This document shows, piece by piece, positions 1 to 8,429 of a stretch of 64,000 bases of DNA. The stretch comes from an uncultured Pseudomonadales bacterium (GTDB lineage: Bacteria; Pseudomonadota; Gammaproteobacteria; Pseudomonadales; Cellvibrionaceae), in assembly GCA_947494095.1 (NCBI GenBank), contig CANLTI010000003.1, forward strand, positions 1-64,000, given 5' to 3'. Numbering within the stretch: the first letter of the stretch is position 1; each line of letters begins with the position of its first letter. The notes beneath the pieces were generated by a model, which worked only from the letters and a program-made list of their open reading frames with translations, was not told the origin of the DNA and did not search any database. The position numbers and the translations under genes were made by a program.

Positions 1-790
1 GCATCGGCTGCTGGCAAGGTGGTAGACCAGGTATTGCCACTCACGGTGGCGGTGTACGTTTTACCGTTCACTGCCACGGTGACGGTTTGGCCATCTTCGA
101 CATTGGTGGTTGTACCACTGAGCGTAATGTCGCTATCATCTTCGGTGGCGTTAATCACATCATCTGTAGCCACGACACCAATGGTTACTGTCGGTGTTGC
201 GATGGTATGAGCAATAATACGCGTTGCTTCATCGGCAGAATCACCCACTGTATTTGAAACATTGGCTGTAATGCCCTCTACAGCCCCTAAAGCCTGAGCA
301 TCGGCCGCAGGCATTTCAGTGGACCATGCATTATTAAATACCATTGCTGTATAGGTTTTTCCATTAACAGCAACTGTCACAACTTGGCCATTTTCCACAT
401 TCGCGGTGGTCCCGCTAAGCGTCACTGAGCTATTATCTTCAGTCGTATTAATCACATCATCTAAAGCAACAACATTAATAGTGACCGTAGGTGCCGCTAA
501 TGTATGACTAATCATACGCATCGCTTCAACGGCTGCACCGGCTGCACTTGAAACATTAGCGGTAATGTTTTCTGATGCGTCCAATGCTTGAGCATCACGC
601 GCAGGCAAGGTTGTGGCCCAAATATTATTACTTACCACCGCGGTATAAGCTTTACCGTTGACAGTGACAGTGACAATTTGGCCGTCTTCTATGTTTGCAG
701 TAGTACCTGCAAGAGAGACGGGGCTATTGTCTTCAGTCGTATTAATCACATCATCAGAAGCCACAATGCCAATGGTTATGAGAGGCGTAT
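1..790 (-). repeat. Three in-frame tandem Ig-like repeats of about 300 bp
   Basis: Within the adhesin gene, a unit of about 300 bp recurs starting near 790, 490 and 190 when read on the minus strand. Each unit encodes the same order: V-x-D-D-V-I-N-x-T-E-D, then G-T-T-x-N-V-E-(D/N)-G-Q, then V-N-G-K-x-Y-T-A, and a conserved Trp. More units probably continue beyond the left edge. Such arrays change length by recombination and are prone to misassembly. Confidence 0.8.
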
Positions 791-2285
791 TAATTTCTCG
801 ATAATCAACATCATTAGCTGAATCAACATTGGGGAGTGTTGTTGGATCATCTAAAGTGCCATTCACATCATTATAAGTATCGCCATTGTCACGCACCGTA
901 TCTTGGCCGTTAACGCCTACTGTGCCATTAAGTACAATTTGCACTTCTGCTAAGTCCGACAAGCCATCGCCATCTGAGTCCATTTCAATATAATCTTCAT
1001 CACCATTTGATAAAGTATTGACAGGGTCTAGGCCGCCAGCATAATTTAAATCAACGCCAGTAGTTTTATTAACAGCACCATTAGGCGCGATATAGTCAGC
1101 GGTTGTTTGAGCTTCAATATTATCGGGAATACTATCGTTATCGCTATCAAGATCAAAATAATCAGGGATTCCGTCATTATCGGTATCACGCGCAACACAA
1201 TGTGAAATAGTGGATATCTCAAGCGTATTATTACCATTCGACCCACTCGCCTTATCCGATGTGATCACCAATTTTTTAACTTTTATATGGCGTACATGTA
1301 GGTTTAACACCTCAAACTCATAGTTAGCTGGTTCAAATGTTTGTATTAACCCTACAAAAGTATATGCATTGCCAAGCGGTACAACAGCCCCATTAGCCGT
1401 AAAGTTAGGCGCACCTAAAATAATTGCATTATTGTTTTCATCGTAAGCTTCAAAAATAAGACGATCATCGTAATCTAATGCACCAAACATCATATTCTCA
1501 ATAAATGTCGGCTCATTAAATGTAAGGGTATAAATCGCTGAACCCGTACCATCACTCACTTTTTTAGGCTGTACTTTGATGACATTTTTAGACAGCTGAG
1601 GCTCATTGACTATTGTAATGCCGCTGCCCCACTCGCCACCACCGGTTAGGCGATAACCCAAGTTAAAGTAATTACCATTTAACTCAGCTATATTCGGAAT
1701 ATCACCTGTGCGCGCGCCACCGGTCAAATCACGGCCAAGCGTATAAAGCTCAGAATTAACTTCGGTATCCAGCGCACATGTTTGCTCTTGTGTATTTAAA
1801 ATACCATCGTTATCGCTATCAAGGTCTGACCGATCAGCCACGCCATCATTGTCGTTATCTAATATCACGGCATTGTCATAAGCAAGGTATTTAATGTACG
1901 GATCGGCGGCATTACCTGCACCATCAGATACTGTAACAGTCAGCGTATTACTTGCTTTTAATGCAACAACGTCTCGCTGAGGAAGCCTTAAGCTCCATGC
2001 ATTACTATTCACAGAAGCGGTATAAGTTTTGGCATTTAACGTTGCTGTGACGACACGACCATTCCTCACATCTTTGGTGGCGCCACTAATGATAATATCG
2101 GCATCATCTTCATTCGCATCAATAAAATCATTCGCCGCAATCGTATCGACTGTAATTGTAGCCGCCTGTACGCTAATACAAGCAAAGCTCAATAAAAACG
2201 CATAGCCAATGCGATCCACTGGCCTTGGCCTATACATAAATATTTTCGATAAGTACCGCGTTGCGCCACACAAAAAATTCAACAT
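1..2285 (-). CDS. Large Ig-repeat surface adhesin, N-terminal part (partial, runs off the left edge)
   Basis: The minus strand is open from an ATG at 2285 to the window edge, about 761 codons, with an AGGTG-type ribosome site just upstream. A Sec signal-like segment lies near residues 25-42; a second in-frame Met at residue 17 could be the true start. Next comes an Ig-like module, then Asp-rich calcium-binding motifs of the thrombospondin type-3 kind (DNDG/DSDND patterns) around 1840-1800, 1180-1130 and 990-960, with a concanavalin-like beta region between them. Three Ig-like repeats of about 100 residues follow toward the edge, each starting near a [13 protein letters not shown] motif. This build is typical of very long secreted or surface-anchored adhesins, so a role in attachment or biofilm is inferred. 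The C terminus and any type I secretion signal or anchor lie outside the window. Confidence 0.8.
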   Translation of the reverse strand, partial: MLNFLCGATRYLSKIFMYRPRPVDRIGYAFLLSFACISVQAATITVDTIAANDFIDANEDDADIIISGATKDVRNGRVVTATLNAKTYTASVNSNAWSLRLPQRDVVALKASNTLTVTVSDGAGNAADPYIKYLAYDNAVILDNDNDGVADRSDLDSDNDGILNTQEQTCALDTEVNSELYTLGRDLTGGARTGDIPNIAELNGNYFNLGYRLTGGGEWGSGITIVNEPQLSKNVIKVQPKKVSDGTGSAIYTLTFNEPTFIENMMFGALDYDDRLIFEAYDENNNAIILGAPNFTANGAVVPLGNAYTFVGLIQTFEPANYEFEVLNLHVRHIKVKKLVITSDKASGSNGNNTLEISTISHCVARDTDNDGIPDYFDLDSDNDSIPDNIEAQTTADYIAPNGAVNKTTGVDLNYAGGLDPVNTLSNGDEDYIEMDSDGDGLSDLAEVQIVLNGTVGVNGQDTVRDNGDTYNDVNGTLDDPTTLPNVDSANDVDYREINTPLITIGIVASDDVINTTEDNSPVSLAGTTANIEDGQIVTVTVNGKAYTAVVSNNIWATTLPARDAQALDASENITANVSSAAGAAVEAMRMISHTLAAPTVTINVVALDDVINTTEDNSSVTLSGTTANVENGQVVTVAVNGKTYTAMVFNNAWSTEMPAADAQALGAVEGITANVSNTVGDSADEATRIIAHTIATPTVTIGVVATDDVINATEDDSDITLSGTTTNVEDGQTVTVAVNGKTYTATVSGNTWSTTLPAAD

Positions 2286-2848
2286 TAAAATGCACCTAGA
2301 ACTGTCATTATTTTTGATTTCTCAATACTCTCAAAAAACTTAACAAAGGAATTTCAAGAAACACGCCAAAACGGCAATGAAAACTTCTTACACCAAAGCT
2401 CTGTTAACTAAAACAAAGCTTAGCAAAACAATCGTAATTAACACGCCTCAAGACATAGCTTAAAGTTTACAACGTCATCGCATTTAGCCATTTGCATAAT
2501 GCTAATACACATTTATTTAGTATTCGCATTATGCAATGAAACAACACAAAAAGCCGTTACTTATGGGTATAACAAACATACTCACTATAACCAACCTGTA
2601 GAAATCTCAAATACCAAATAATACTTACCGTTGTATTGTGCAACATAACAATATAAAACGATGTAAAACTGTGTAAAAACTCCATTTTACCCTGAATTCC
2701 TTATATAGATAGAACTAAGATCTCTAAAACTCATAAACAACCTCGCAATCTGTCAAAAAGCACACAGAGTGTGTGTTTTCACGACAACAACACTCCTGGG
2801 CACACACTTTGCTAAAACCTTTGTGTCTATTCAATCAGGAGAACAACC
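2286..2848. other. AT-rich divergent intergenic region (563 bp)
   Basis: This gap separates the minus-strand adhesin from the plus-strand LruC protein, so it should hold both promoters. It is very AT-rich and has no credible ORF. Only the ribosome site of the downstream gene (AGGAG, around 2838) is clear. I could not pick a single promoter with confidence. Confidence 0.5.
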
Positions 2849-4963
2849 ATGCGGCACACTTTTACAATCTGCGTATTTATAGCAGCTGGAGCATTCAGCA
2901 GCATGGTAAATGCCAACCCCTTTACCACATGCCCGAGCAAAGCTTTTTTATTTCAAGGCTCACCCGTTGCTGCCTACGGGCTTAATCTAGCAACCGGCAC
3001 CTACACCGTTTTACAAGCAGATTCCGGCATTGCTGGCAATATTAATGCGGTAGGATTTAACGACATTGATCGTTATATGTACGGTTATAATTCGAGCTTA
3101 AAAACAATTGTTCAAATCAATAATAACTTCCAAGCTACAGCACTGAACATTAGCGGCCTACCCGAAAATATTACTTTTTATGTCGGTGACGCCTACAACA
3201 ATCATTATTATTTATATCGCAATGGCGCCGGCCTTTATAAAATCGACTTGTCTCCACTAGCCAGCAATATTGATGCTGATTTAACAGCAGTACTTATCAC
3301 AACATCAACGCCAGCAAGTCTCACCGACTTTGCCTTTCATCCTTTTAACAATCACTTATATGGGGTAGACAACAAAAGCGGTACACTCTATGAATTTGAT
3401 ATTGATAACGGCCAATCACGCACCCTTGGAGATACCGGTGTCACAGGAACTTTTGGAGCCGCGTACTTTGATGTCGATGGGTATTTGTATATAGCACGCA
3501 ATAATGACGGTTTTATTTACCGCATAGACTTAGGCGCCGTAGAAATCGCTGAGCTAGAAGGCCCAACAGCCACTTTGTTTGCCAACGGCCCTACTTCCAG
3601 CCAAAATGATGGTGCACGCTGCGCAAAAGCCCCCATTATTGATGACAGTGAGCCAGCCACTATCGACTTTGGCGATGCGCCTGCAAGCTACGGCACGCTC
3701 CTTCAAGACAATGGCGCACGACATGAGCTAGACGGAACAACCTACTTAGGCTTTAACCCACCGCTGGGTAAGTATAACGGGCCAGACAACTCCAATTTTG
3801 AAGACTCTGACGACGACGGCGTGGGTTTTGTGACTGCCTTTGAGACAGGTCTTGATAGCGCCATACAAGTCATTGCCTCGAGCAGTGGCTACCTCAATGT
3901 TTGGTTTGACTGGAATCAAGATGGTGACTTTGAAGACGAAGGCGAACAATTAATTCACGAGCAGCCGCTCACTACCGGATCAAACACCTTAATTGTTAGA
4001 ATCCCCGAGAATGCAACACCAGGGCAAACCTGGTCGCGCTTTCGCTTTAGCCAGCAGCCAATACTCGCAGCCACCGGCGGTAGCACCACCGGTGAAGTAG
4101 AAGACTACCCCGTAGAGATAACTGATACTCCTCTAAGCTATAGCTATTACCCGTCAAGCAACGGCTGGACAACTATCGCCTTTGAAGATAATTGGCCGCA
4201 AACCGCCGACTACGATATGAATGATGTTGTTTTTGCCCTTCGCTATACCACTGTGGTAAATACACTAAGCAACAATGTCGAACGCATTGACATTCGCGGC
4301 AAACTATTAGCTATGGGCGGCAGCTATAACAGTGGTTTCGCTATTCACCTACCAAGCATCAATGCCAGCAGTATTAATAACTCAACGGTGCAAATGCGCA
4401 TCAATGATATTCCAACACAGTCACCACTCGAGCTTGGTCGCACGCAAGCGATATTTATTATTAACGATCATCTCAATGAAGCCGTTACGCCAGTGTGTGG
4501 TTTTTATAGGACCCAACAAAATTGCGACCAAAGTATTAGCTTTAACTTTGATTTGAGCATCCCATTAAGCGAAGAAATTAGTGCCGATGCCATGCCTGCA
4601 GCACCTTTTGACCCGTTTATTTTTGCCACACCCAACTATTATCATGGCTCTGCCTTTAGCCAAGCCCCTGGGCGCAGCTACGAAGTACACCTTGCGGACC
4701 ACCCACCTACAGAAGCATTTGATACGAATTTTTGGGGGCTTCAAGAAGATACAAGCAGCGCCGAAGAAGGCCGCTACTATCGCACCCAAAACAACCTCCC
4801 TTGGGCGATGGAAATTAGTGGTAGCTGGCAGTGGCCAAAAGAACGCGTCGACCTACTGCAAGCCTACCCAGGCTTTGCCGAATTTGTCACTTCAAGCGGT
4901 CAAGAAAAAACCAATTGGTACGCTATCGATGAGGGCAACACACAGGAAATATTCATGCATTAA
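2849..4963 (+). CDS. Secreted GEVED/LruC-domain surface protein
   Basis: This 704-residue protein starts at an ATG preceded by AGGAG. It has a Sec signal peptide with likely cleavage after VNA near residue 23. Residues about 30-260 form a beta-propeller-like region resembling the DUF6923 type, with repeated Y-G-V-D / F-D-I-D motifs. A GDAPASYGT motif and a GEVED domain ending in GEVEDYPVEI follow (about 270-430). An LruC-type domain fills the C-terminal part, recognised by YPSSNGWTTIAFEDNWP and DYDMNDVVF. LruC and GEVED domains occur on exported, often surface-exposed proteins; the exact role is unknown. It is divergent from the large adhesin and followed by a small lipoprotein, which suggests a cell-surface locus. 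Mid-protein Asp/Glu clusters (DSDDDG, DWNQDGDFED) look calcium-binding. Confidence 0.8.
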   Translation: MRHTFTICVFIAAGAFSSMVNANPFTTCPSKAFLFQGSPVAAYGLNLATGTYTVLQADSGIAGNINAVGFNDIDRYMYGYNSSLKTIVQINNNFQATALNISGLPENITFYVGDAYNNHYYLYRNGAGLYKIDLSPLASNIDADLTAVLITTSTPASLTDFAFHPFNNHLYGVDNKSGTLYEFDIDNGQSRTLGDTGVTGTFGAAYFDVDGYLYIARNNDGFIYRIDLGAVEIAELEGPTATLFANGPTSSQNDGARCAKAPIIDDSEPATIDFGDAPASYGTLLQDNGARHELDGTTYLGFNPPLGKYNGPDNSNFEDSDDDGVGFVTAFETGLDSAIQVIASSSGYLNVWFDWNQDGDFEDEGEQLIHEQPLTTGSNTLIVRIPENATPGQTWSRFRFSQQPILAATGGSTTGEVEDYPVEITDTPLSYSYYPSSNGWTTIAFEDNWPQTADYDMNDVVFALRYTTVVNTLSNNVERIDIRGKLLAMGGSYNSGFAIHLPSINASSINNSTVQMRINDIPTQSPLELGRTQAIFIINDHLNEAVTPVCGFYRTQQNCDQSISFNFDLSIPLSEEISADAMPAAPFDPFIFATPNYYHGSAFSQAPGRSYEVHLADHPPTEAFDTNFWGLQEDTSSAEEGRYYRTQNNLPWAMEISGSWQWPKERVDLLQAYPGFAEFVTSSGQEKTNWYAIDEGNTQEIFMH

Positions 4964-4984
4964 AGCCATCTAAGGTCGACTTAA

Positions 4985-5188
4985 GGGGCGAGGAAAAAAT
5001 ACATTATCCAATAGTACTTGTTTTCTGCTTCCTCTCCTCGACATTATGCTCCTGCAATGTCTAATAAGGGGCTCCTGCCCCGATGCGTTGCTCAAAGTGT
5101 TACATGCCCCGGCATGCGCCCCTTCGAGCGCCTTGCCGAGAAAACAGAACCCTACGTCTAATTGGACAAGCTATTATTGCCTCGCCCC
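4985..5188 (+). mobile_element. Family-B MITE-like element, copy B1
   Basis: The element begins with GGGGCGAGG and ends with the perfect inverse CCTCGCCCC. A 3-bp direct repeat TAA flanks it (4982-4984 and 5189-5191). It has no ORF of its own. Compared with B4 it carries about 45 extra bases near 5035-5082 that resemble the inner part of family A (CTCCTCGAC..TATGCTCCTGCA), so it looks mosaic. Its right end lies only 29 bp before the lipoprotein start codon and may form that gene's leader. Confidence 0.75.
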
Positions 5189-5217
5189 TAATTGCTTTCA
5201 AATGATAAGAGATTTTA

Positions 5218-5760
5218 ATGATGAAAATACGATTCAAACCAACGCTCCTCCTTATTACTGCATCACTTTTAATCACCGCCTGCGGTAGCGGTGGCGGCTC
5301 CACCGACAATACCAATACCAATACCGGCACCGGCACCGGCACCGGCACTGCAATATCCAGCAGTATCAGTTCAAGCTCAATGGCCAGCTCCAGCATGATA
5401 AGTAGCTCAGAGCCCGCAAACAAAAGCATCAAAACAGGCGATTTAGTCGCCGCAGAAGACTTTGACTTTGCAACCCAAAAAAATGTACGCATTAACGTGC
5501 AGTCCAGCGATGTGAATATTCAAAATACACGCTACCAGCTTAATTTTTATACCAGCTTCCAAATGAATAATAATGTTTACCTCCCGCATTTTAAAACGCA
5601 ATTTGCCAGCGGCGTGTTACTCAAAGGCAAGTTTACTCAATCAATTCAATTACCCACCAATACACAAACCATACTGGCTGAGTTATGGGCATACGATGGC
5701 TCCGCTCCAATACAGGCTTTACTCAGCATTGAAGGCAACGCCGCAAATTGGGAACTATGA
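5218..5760 (+). CDS. Small secreted lipoprotein with low-complexity linker
   Basis: This 180-residue protein begins with a lipoprotein signal and the lipobox LITAC, giving a lipidated Cys22; position 24 onward is Gly/Ser, with no Asp at +2, so an outer-membrane location is likely. A Thr/Asn/Gly run (about 29-45) encoded by hexamer repeats and a Ser-rich stretch (46-65) form a linker. The rest (about 75-180) is a small beta-rich domain starting FDFATQKNV. That motif resembles an N-terminal module I recall in LruC-domain proteins of other phyla; this link is tentative. It may partner the LruC protein upstream. ATG at 5218 or 5221 are equally possible starts. Confidence 0.65.
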   Translation: MMKIRFKPTLLLITASLLITACGSGGGSTDNTNTNTGTGTGTGTAISSSISSSSMASSSMISSSEPANKSIKTGDLVAAEDFDFATQKNVRINVQSSDVNIQNTRYQLNFYTSFQMNNNVYLPHFKTQFASGVLLKGKFTQSIQLPTNTQTILAELWAYDGSAPIQALLSIEGNAANWEL

Positions 5761-5780
5761 TGCCACACACGCATATAAGG

Positions 5781-5829
5781 CCACTTTTATATAGCCACTT
5801 TCATATAGCCACTTTCATATAGCCACTTT
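5781..5829 (+). repeat. 14-bp tandem repeat, about 3.5 units
   Basis: The unit CCACTTTCATATAG is repeated three times, the first with one change, followed by a half unit. It lies just after the lipoprotein stop codon. No hairpin or poly-T terminator is attached to it. Confidence 0.8.
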
Positions 5830-5880
5830 GTCAAACAATGATTTGAGTGGCACCCCACATTCGTGACATTGAGCGCATTA

Positions 5881-6280
5881 GGGGCGAGACATAATAGTTT
5901 GTTCAATTAGACGTAGAGGTCTATTTTTTCGGCAAGGCGCTCAAAAGATAGCATTGGAGCATGTAACGCTTTAGGCAACGCAACAGAAAAAGCACAAAAC
6001 AAGTATGATTGAATCGTAACTATTCAGAGGCACCGAAATTGGGCGCTAATAAATCATTGACTGGGCCGCTCAAGCCATCTGTGACTTTGTGCTCCTCGAC
6101 TTTATGCTCCTGCAAAGTCTACTCTTGTATATCCCTATGCAGGTGCACTGCCTACCCACTGCTTTCACTGCAAGGCCCAGCGCTTGAATGCCCAAAAAAT
6201 AATACATCAGCACCCTAGTCAGGTGAGTTTTATCAGCTGAGCTGAATAGTTACATTGAATCATGTGTTTTTCCTCGTCCC
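5881..6280 (-). mobile_element. Family-B MITE-like element, copy B2, interrupted by A1
   Basis: This copy lies in reverse orientation to B1. It starts GGGGCGAG and ends CCTCGTCCC, flanked by the direct repeat TTA (5878-5880 and 6281-6283). Removing element A1 and one copy of its 8-bp duplication restores a continuous B element of about 154 bp that matches B4 when reverse-complemented. The 216 bp from 6281 to the phosphatase gene show no other feature except the ribosome site near 6483. Confidence 0.75.
6016..6253 (+). mobile_element. Family-A MITE-like element, copy A1 (nested in B2)
   Basis: The ends are GTAACTATTCAG and CTGAATAGTTAC, a perfect 12-bp inverted repeat. A perfect 8-bp duplication ATTGAATC flanks it (6008-6015 and 6254-6261). 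Imperfect inverted repetition continues inward: a GGGCGCTAATGAATCATT-type stretch at the left matches the reverse of the GCACC/ATCCATCAGC region at the right. It is 238 bp long with no transposase. GTAA ends and 8-bp duplications are the hallmark of the IS66 family, so mobilisation by an IS66-type transposase is inferred. Confidence 0.85.
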
Positions 6281-6496
6281 TTAGATACGCCAAATAGATA
6301 CGCTCAATAGCCAGACCCAAAAAATGCTGCACTTTAATCTTAAAGTACAGCCGATAACATAAAATCAATGACATCAAACACTAAAAGACACACAATAAAT
6401 ATTACAGCTCTACGCGTCACAATACTGCAATTAATCAGTCACATAATCGTCATGCAACAGTATTAGCCTCAGCTAAATTTAGCGGAGACCTATTGA

Positions 6497-8272
6497 ATGC
6501 AAACCATTTCACCCCTTTCTCGACGTACTTTTTTAGCTAGAGCACTTAAACAATCAAGCGTTATTATTGTGAGCGCTGGCACATTGGCCGCCTGCAGTGA
6601 AGACAATAATAAAGGCTCAGTTGCTGCACCCAGCACGCAAACGCCCGATCCAAAGCCTCAAGGTATTGGAGGCGTATTTCATCATGGTATCGCCAGCGGC
6701 GACCCGGCCACCCATTCTGTTATTTTATGGACACGCATTACTCCAGAGTCACAAGGCGACATTGAAGTATTATGTGAAGTGGCCGAAGACAGAGCATTTA
6801 CTCGGCCTGTCGCCACACAACTTACCAATACTAATAGCGCACGCGATTACACCCTCAAAATTGATATGCAAGACCTGCAAGCCGGCAATCGTTATTTTTA
6901 TCGCTTTAGTACCAGCACACAACAATCAGCCATTGGCAGCACCACAACATTACCTGAGGGCGCTACCGAACAAGCCAAGTTTGCAGTTGTCTCTTGCGCC
7001 AATTACTCTGCAGGCTTTTTTCACGCCTATGGCGAAATCGCCAAAGTAACTGACCTCGATGCAGTACTACACTTAGGTGATTATATTTACGAATACGGGC
7101 CTGGCATTTATGCCAGCGAAGACGCAGCAGCATTAAACCGTCAAGTCGAGCCTGCCAACGAGCTTGTGACACTACAAGATTATCGTACACGCTACGCCCA
7201 ATACCGCCGCGACACTCAGTTACAGGCCGCCCACGCCAGCACGCCTTTTATTTGCGTATGGGATGATCACGAAGTAGCCAATGATGCATGGCGTGAAGGC
7301 GCCGAAAACCACTCAGAAGAGCAAGGTAGCTATACCGAGCGACTAACCGCAGCCTTGCAAGCCTATGCCGAATGGATGCCCATAAGGCCGCCAGTAGACA
7401 CTGACATTCACAGCCTACAGCGCAGCTTCGCCTACGGTGATTTACTCAACTTAAGCATGCTCGACACCCGCCTCGCCGGTAGAGACAAGCAATTAGAGCT
7501 CAGTCATTATTTTGCGACAGGCAGTTTTGATGAGGCCGCTTATACCGCTGACATCACCGACCCAAGCCGCACATTACTCGGCATTGATCAGCGTGAGTGG
7601 CTGCTGAAGCAATTTAGCAATAACACCACATGGCAAGTTTTGGGGCAACAGGTACTTATGGGTGTCATGGGGTTGCCAGTTGCCGTTGTCACACAGCAGT
7701 TATCATTAAACGATTTTGCAACACTTGCACAGCTCGCCACAACCGCTCAAAGCGCACCACAAACCCTAACTCCCGAGCAATTACAATACGTACAAGATAA
7801 TGCACCTTTATTGCAACTCGGGAGCCTACCTTACAACCAAGATGCCTGGGATGGCTACCCCGCTGAGCGGCAGCTTATTTTAGAGGCAGCGCAACAAGCC
7901 AACAGCAATCTTGTAGTACTTGCTGGCGACACCCACAATGCTTGGGCCAACAATTTAACAGCCAATAATGAGCCTGCTGGCGTTGAATTTGCGACATCCA
8001 GTATCTCATCACCGGGGCTTGAACAATACTTGGGTTTAAAGACACCCACAGCCGTGCAGCAAGCAGAAGCCGGCCTTACGGGGTTTATCGATGGATTGCA
8101 ATATACGAATGTAGCCGAGCGCGGCTATATGCTTTTAACTATTACACATCAGCAAGCTGTCGCAGATTTTAAATTCATTAGTTCAATCAAAGAGCAAAAC
8201 TACACATTACTCAACAACAGAGCACAACAAATTAGTGTGCAAGCGGGCGAGCATACTCTCGTCATGAGCTAA
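6497..8272 (+). CDS. PhoD-family alkaline phosphatase, Tat-exported lipoprotein
   Basis: This 591-residue enzyme matches the PhoD/PhoD-like metallophosphoesterases, which release phosphate from phosphodiesters and monoesters outside the cytoplasm. The N terminus has a twin-arginine motif (SRRTFLA, residues 8-14) and then LAAC, giving a possible lipidated Cys33. The N-terminal PhoD domain contains HGIASGDP and ILWTR. The catalytic metal ligands are seen in SCANYS, HLGDYIYEYG, WDDHEVAND and, near residue 477, LAGDTHNAW. The ribosome site GCGGAG lies 10 bp before the ATG. It is flanked by an element cluster and a strong terminator, so it is probably monocistronic. No Pho box was identified with confidence. 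Confidence 0.9.
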   Translation: MQTISPLSRRTFLARALKQSSVIIVSAGTLAACSEDNNKGSVAAPSTQTPDPKPQGIGGVFHHGIASGDPATHSVILWTRITPESQGDIEVLCEVAEDRAFTRPVATQLTNTNSARDYTLKIDMQDLQAGNRYFYRFSTSTQQSAIGSTTTLPEGATEQAKFAVVSCANYSAGFFHAYGEIAKVTDLDAVLHLGDYIYEYGPGIYASEDAAALNRQVEPANELVTLQDYRTRYAQYRRDTQLQAAHASTPFICVWDDHEVANDAWREGAENHSEEQGSYTERLTAALQAYAEWMPIRPPVDTDIHSLQRSFAYGDLLNLSMLDTRLAGRDKQLELSHYFATGSFDEAAYTADITDPSRTLLGIDQREWLLKQFSNNTTWQVLGQQVLMGVMGLPVAVVTQQLSLNDFATLAQLATTAQSAPQTLTPEQLQYVQDNAPLLQLGSLPYNQDAWDGYPAERQLILEAAQQANSNLVVLAGDTHNAWANNLTANNEPAGVEFATSSISSPGLEQYLGLKTPTAVQQAEAGLTGFIDGLQYTNVAERGYMLLTITHQQAVADFKFISSIKEQNYTLLNNRAQQISVQAGEHTLVMS

Positions 8273-8322
8273 TTGCATACCAGCTCAAGGCCACAATTTA
8301 ACACGCAAAACTAGCACCTAAC

Positions 8323-8360
8323 AAAAAAGGGCGGCTCTATATAATAGAGCCGCCCTTTTT
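8323..8360. terminator. Bidirectional intrinsic terminator
   Basis: A perfect 14-bp stem AAGGGCGGCTCTAT / ATAGAGCCGCCCTT with a 3-base loop is flanked by an A run on the left and a T run on the right. It ends both the PhoD gene and the convergent symporter gene. Confidence 0.9.
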
Positions 8361-8429
8361 GCACTTCACTTTATTTATTGATATTGCCGATCAGTTGTCG
8401 GGTATCAATACACGCTCAAGTGCGACTTA

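Noticed and set aside
6009..6218. Frame of 69 codons inside A1, with a related frame inside A5 (NYSxxPKLGAN, SLTGPLKPS)
   Set aside because: The shared peptide only reflects shared DNA of the A element. The frames differ in start and end, have no ribosome site, and are broken in other copies.
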